Shown here one piece after another: positions 60,180-64,000 of a stretch of 64,000 nt of DNA. The stretch's first letter is position 1; every line of letters begins with the position of its first letter. The notes below the pieces were generated by a model. It was not told the DNA's origin. It saw nothing but the letters and a program-made list of their open reading frames with translations, and did not search any database. Position numbers and translations under genes: made by a program. Source of the DNA: Stercorarius parasiticus (Eukaryota; Chordata; Aves; Charadriiformes; Stercorariidae). The DNA lies in NCBI GenBank assembly GCA_013396915.1, contig VWZL01004634.1, positions 62,001 through 126,000 on the forward strand, written 5' to 3'.

Positions 60180-61820
60180 GCCTGCATGTCCTTGTTACTG
60201 AGAGACAAAGAAAAGGTTATTTTTTATCACCTCTATAGAAGTGGTCATCATATTTTTCTGCAGTATTACGCATGTTTGTTAAACAGTACCTGCTGCAAAA
60301 CCTTGTCTCAGGACAGTTTTTATTCTAGTACAGAGCCTATGCACTTTGCCTGAGGAAGGCAGATTTTCATCTCCTGAAGTCTTCTCTTGCCTCTCCTGAG
60401 CAGCATCAGCATCAGCAATGTTCTAAAAAGTTTGGTTTAAATCCTCTTTCCTTAAATCCCCTCCTGGAGCACAGTTCAGAGGGGCAGCCACCTTTCCCAG
60501 CTGCTTTAGCTTCTCACAGAGGGTAAGGCATGTTTTACAAGGTAAGACATAAAGCGGACGGTGTAATTGAGAGGTGAGACATGCAAACACAGGCTCGTGT
60601 CATAAGATGTAAGGTGGGATCCTCTGCATGATGATTTTTAATGCGTTTGTCTTCTTGAGTTGAAAGTACTTTAAATAGAGAGGTATAGAAAAGCCTTGTC
60701 AGGTATTGGCCAAGGACATTCATGCAAAGCTTTAGCTTGTAAGAAATGCTTATAACTAGTCAGCAAAAAGCACCTGTGTCTTGTAATACTTTCCTGCCTC
60801 TCCCCGATTTACATATATAAACAAGTAGCCCGTGTGGGAAAGCCAACCAAGTATATCCATGCAATAATTATAGTCACATTAACCATCGCCAGTGAATGTG
60901 CACAAATGTGAGCAGCTGACTGAAACCTGCCCCTTAATGCTCACTTAGAGTTGCCAGGATGGCGGAGTTTCGCATCCCACGCAGGACAGTTCAGCAAAGC
61001 AGGAAGGACTCGACTCTCCTCCACTTTCCAGACATAGACAGGTTTTGTCCATAACATTAACTAGTTCATTTTCTCTATTTCCTCCTCACCACGCTCTGCC
61101 AAAATGCAATTAGACAAAGACACTGCACACAGAGCCTGTTCCCTGCCAGAGGGCACCTCTGAGGAGACAGACAGCCTGTATTGAGGTTGCTTCAGGAGTT
61201 AAGACTCAAGTGATGATTTAAAGGGAAACATGTTGCATTAAGAAATGTTACGTGCTGCTTTGAATCCATCATTTTGCATGTGCTCAGTTATTCCCCGGGT
61301 GGCTTGAGCTTTGGCAGTTATTGCCTCCATTATTTTATCAAATTAAATTTGATCACAGGGAGGAAAGTGAGGATGGGGGTGTAACGAGATTACAAATCCT
61401 TGTTCTCTCCCTGAAATGCCATCATTCCCGATTCAGGCAAAACCCATCCTGCAGCCCAAGGCGCTGGTTTTGCAGCAGGCCGAGGGCTGGTGCTCCAGAG
61501 AATGTGGATGGGAGCGATGCAGGCAGCGGCTGCAGGACTGAGCCCTAGCGCAGGTGGTGGGGATCTGGTCACTCCCATCCTCGGGCACTGGGGATAACCT
61601 TCCCGGTGACGGATGATGGAAAACAAAGAGCTGTCACTGGGTGAACGGGATGTGGCTAACCCTAAATGGCATTACAGAGTTTCTGTGGTTTTCGGTAACA
61701 GCAACTTCAATAGGTTACTGAGACTGAGTCCTGAGTAAAACGTCAGGAAGATTGAAAATCACGTTTCATCTCAAAAGATGCAGACAATTTGCTGAGCACA
61801 TGAAACTCTCATTTTATTTC
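60180..61820. other. Unique sequence, no gene recognised
   Basis: Mixed composition. A modest GC rise at 61430-61650 holds about eleven CpGs between 61384 and 61650, below what I would call a CpG island. A YY1-like AGGATGGCGGAG lies near 60957. No supported gene. Confidence 0.4.
61337..61353. repeat. 17-bp perfect palindrome
   Basis: ATCAAATT-A-AATTTGAT is fully self-complementary around one central base, within an AT-rich block that also contains ATTTTGCATG. It resembles a paired homeodomain/LEF-type site (ATCAAA ... TTTGAT). Confidence 0.7.
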
Positions 61821-61825
61821 TGCAG

Positions 61826-61883
61826 AGTGCCGAAGAAGTTCTCACAGGCTCAAGTTTCAAATTAGCCGAGGTAACAATACTTG
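61826..61883 (+). other. Short splice-flanked open segment
   Basis: An excellent acceptor (CTCTCATTTTATTTCTGCAG) and a good donor (TTG/GTAAGT) bound 58 bases that are open in two frames, one reading SAEEVLTGSSFKLAEVTIL. A second open 57-base segment at 62132-62188 has an acceptor (TTCCCTATACTGTAG) and donor (AAG/GTATGT) in a compatible phase. Short segments open by chance are common, and no family is recognised. Confidence 0.15.
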
Positions 61884-61929
61884 GTAAGTGAAAAATCAGG
61901 GTAGACAAATGGCAAACATAAAAAAAAAA

Positions 61930-64000
61930 TCACACACTGGAACTAACCGTTCGATTTCTCACATGTATTATTGATTCTGTATACAAACATGATGGAAAAT
62001 CCAATGTAGGGCGAGGTCTCAAGGACGTCAGACACTGGACCAGCAGTGTCAGTGAAGACCAGCTCCCATAGAAACCAGATCTTGCACTGAGTTGGAAGAG
62101 AGGATAGAGAATGGTGTTCCCTATACTGTAGTATCGTTGGATCTTCTTACAAATCATATTCACTTCGACTTGCACTGTCATGAAAAAGGTATGTTAGCAG
62201 AAATAGAAAACTTCTCAGTAAAGCAAAGATGAAGTGGGAGTTAAAGGATTAACAAAAGAATTACTTTGTTTGGAGGCAGTTGAGAAAGAACAAGGCAAAT
62301 GTGTACAGAGAAGACTGGGTCAAGGACCACCTTGCTTTCCTTTTTGTACTGCAGGTTTCTAGTTTAGGATTCATATGCATTATTGTAAACAAATTATTTA
62401 TTTATCCTTATAGCACAGAAACAGGCACATATTCGGTTACTTTAGAACATGAAAATTTAAAAGTACAAATCCAGTTTGCACTTATACCAAAGAAAATCTG
62501 AACTAACACTCCAGAAGTGTGAAAGGAAATCCAAACTTGATATATTTAACTTATTGGGCATTCTAATATCCTATGACCTAATGCAAAAAGCTTAAGAATT
62601 TTTATTATTAAATATTTATGCAAATATAAAAAAAATATGCAGTTAATCTATCTAGGCTATAAGTTCATGAGGAAGAGAAAATCTTTAATTTCAGTGTACG
62701 TATGAATTGCTAGCTGCCTGCATTCAGTTAGAAATATATTACTGCCAATTGCTCAGTGAAAAACTTGTAAGAGTTGTGTAGAATTTAAAAAGAATGAAAC
62801 TCAATACTCTTATGAAGTTAATCGTATCTTAAGTCATCTGCTCCTAAAAGCTATAGAACAGAATAGGGAATAGTCTCTTCTGTAACTTTTCTGGATCTAG
62901 AACTACATGGTCAGGTTGTAATTCACAATTAAATTTCATTCAATTGCTTAAAGGCCTTTACAAGAGGCTGAAGACTTTATTAAATTCCAGAGGATTTAGC
63001 TGTAAGAGAAAATGGAACTGCATAGCATACAGTCTAGTGCTCCTGTATATATTGGAATCGCCTTTCCATTGCTGGTGGCATCTTCAGTCTCCTGACCCTT
63101 GGACATATTTAGCACTTCATTTTCATCCATCCCAAGCTCTGTTCCTAATAAGCAAGTTCAACAGTATCTGTGCATATGGATTAGGTAGACTGAATTTCTC
63201 TTCTTTAACACCCAATCCAACATCTATTAAAGAAAGCAGAGGGATTCCCACTGATTTTATGGGGAGATAAATCAGTTGCAAATCAGGATAAAACTGGTGC
63301 AAGTGGGAAAGAGTTTTGCAGCCTCAGATGTATCAAAGCACTTGGAGCTGCAGGAACTATGTGAGTGCCTGAGTCCTTTTCTGAATAGGCAGTTTAGACC
63401 CAGGTCCTCAGCAGTATTTAAGCCCCCAAAGCATTTTGAGTACCTGGGATCTTTCTGAAGGTGGAGGAGTTGCCACAGAGAAAAATGTTAATTATCATCG
63501 CAGACGCAGTTTTCTCCCTGCTTATGCGTTATCCTTTAGCCTTCAGCAAGGTGCCAGATCCTTCCCAAATGAAGGAGATTTAACATATATCTAGAAAATA
63601 TAAATCCTGGCTATTCTTTCCTCTCTTCAGCATGGCCCTGCCCAAACTAACTTCTCAAAGCATCTGCCAGTACACCATGCCACATATTATTTGTACAATG
63701 TATTAGGTCATCTGCACAATGACTTGATATGAACACTTTCACACCTTTTCTAAAATTAACTGGAGGCCTATTCTCTGTATTTTAATATTCCTTGGAAATA
63801 CACATGCCTGGAAAATCAGTGGAGCTGTGTGGGATACAGTTTTGTTTCTGTCCTAACACTGGGACAGTCTAATGGTTGCACAAATAATTACATTGGAGCT
63901 GCAGAGTGAGAATTGTATAAAACAGAAGTGAAAGCAGATGGAAAGGATGACTCGGCTCCTCTCTGCTCCCCTCCCACCACATCTCTGAATTACTGTTTTC
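61930..64000. other. Unique sequence, no gene recognised
   Basis: AT-rich DNA. A possible old repeat scrap at 63215-63310 contains 'TTCCCACTGATTTTATGGGG' like the palindromic relics elsewhere. Frames at 62944-63270 (108 codons, plus) and 61930-62181 (minus) have no recognisable domain. Confidence 0.4.

Noticed and set aside
61384..61650. Possible CpG island
   Set aside because: About eleven CpGs in 265 bases at roughly 55% GC gives an observed/expected ratio near one half. No promoter motifs.
1..64000. Prokaryotic operons, CRISPR arrays, phage or plasmid features
   Set aside because: The CR1 and avian LTR sequences, splice-site-rich non-coding DNA and absence of dense coding show this is vertebrate nuclear DNA. 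No direct-repeat/spacer arrays are present.

Overview
The window is vertebrate nuclear DNA, almost certainly from a bird. It holds several CR1-type LINE fragments. The clearest is a 5'-truncated copy at about 16.07-16.68 kb, which keeps 170 open codons of the ORF2 C-terminus and ends in the octamer-like ATTCTATG tail typical of avian CR1. A second clear copy lies on the minus strand at about 9.04-9.40 kb. At about 39.6-39.9 kb there is a truncated LTR of a type I recognise from bird genomes. The rest is AT-rich, poor in CpG, and lacks long open frames or CpG islands. I see no bacterial gene organisation, CRISPR array, rRNA or canonical tRNA. Most open frames in the window are chance frames.

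Layout. 0-9 kb: unique sequence with old, diverged repeats at 2.9, 3.0, 4.4, 4.5, 7.1 and 7.4 kb. 9-17 kb: two good CR1 copies and one old CR1 stub, with about 6.6 kb of unremarkable sequence between them. 17-30 kb: two related palindromic relics (18.3 and 19.3 kb), a tRNA-like SINE relic (27.05 kb), an old CR1 3' end (29.6 kb) and a homeobox-motif-rich AT block (27.8-28.1 kb). 30.4 kb: a splice-site-flanked open segment that encodes a near-canonical C2H2 zinc finger, the best candidate coding exon. 34.3 kb: a decayed stretch with integrase-like zinc-binding spacing. 39.6 kb: the truncated LTR. 44.9 kb: a near-perfect RFX X-box. 47-56 kb: mostly unique sequence, with a 119-codon minus-strand frame and a weaker candidate exon at 52.4 kb. 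56.2 kb: on the minus strand, a fused 3'/5' splice-site motif followed 52 bases later by a perfect 5' splice site. This is the arrangement of a vertebrate recursive-splicing exon. 60-64 kb: a palindromic tandem duplication, more old repeats and AT-rich motif blocks.

Interpretation. The window reads as a gene desert or the inside of a very long intron. The recursive-splice-site-like motif favours a long intron of a minus-strand gene, but this is inference. Several plus-strand exon candidates would then belong to another transcript or be fortuitous. I could not identify a host gene. Conservation and RNA evidence would be decisive, and neither can be obtained from the sequence alone. I do not see an evident new multi-gene system. 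The two most interesting items are the recursive-splice candidate (56.2 kb) and the zinc-finger exon candidate (30.4 kb).
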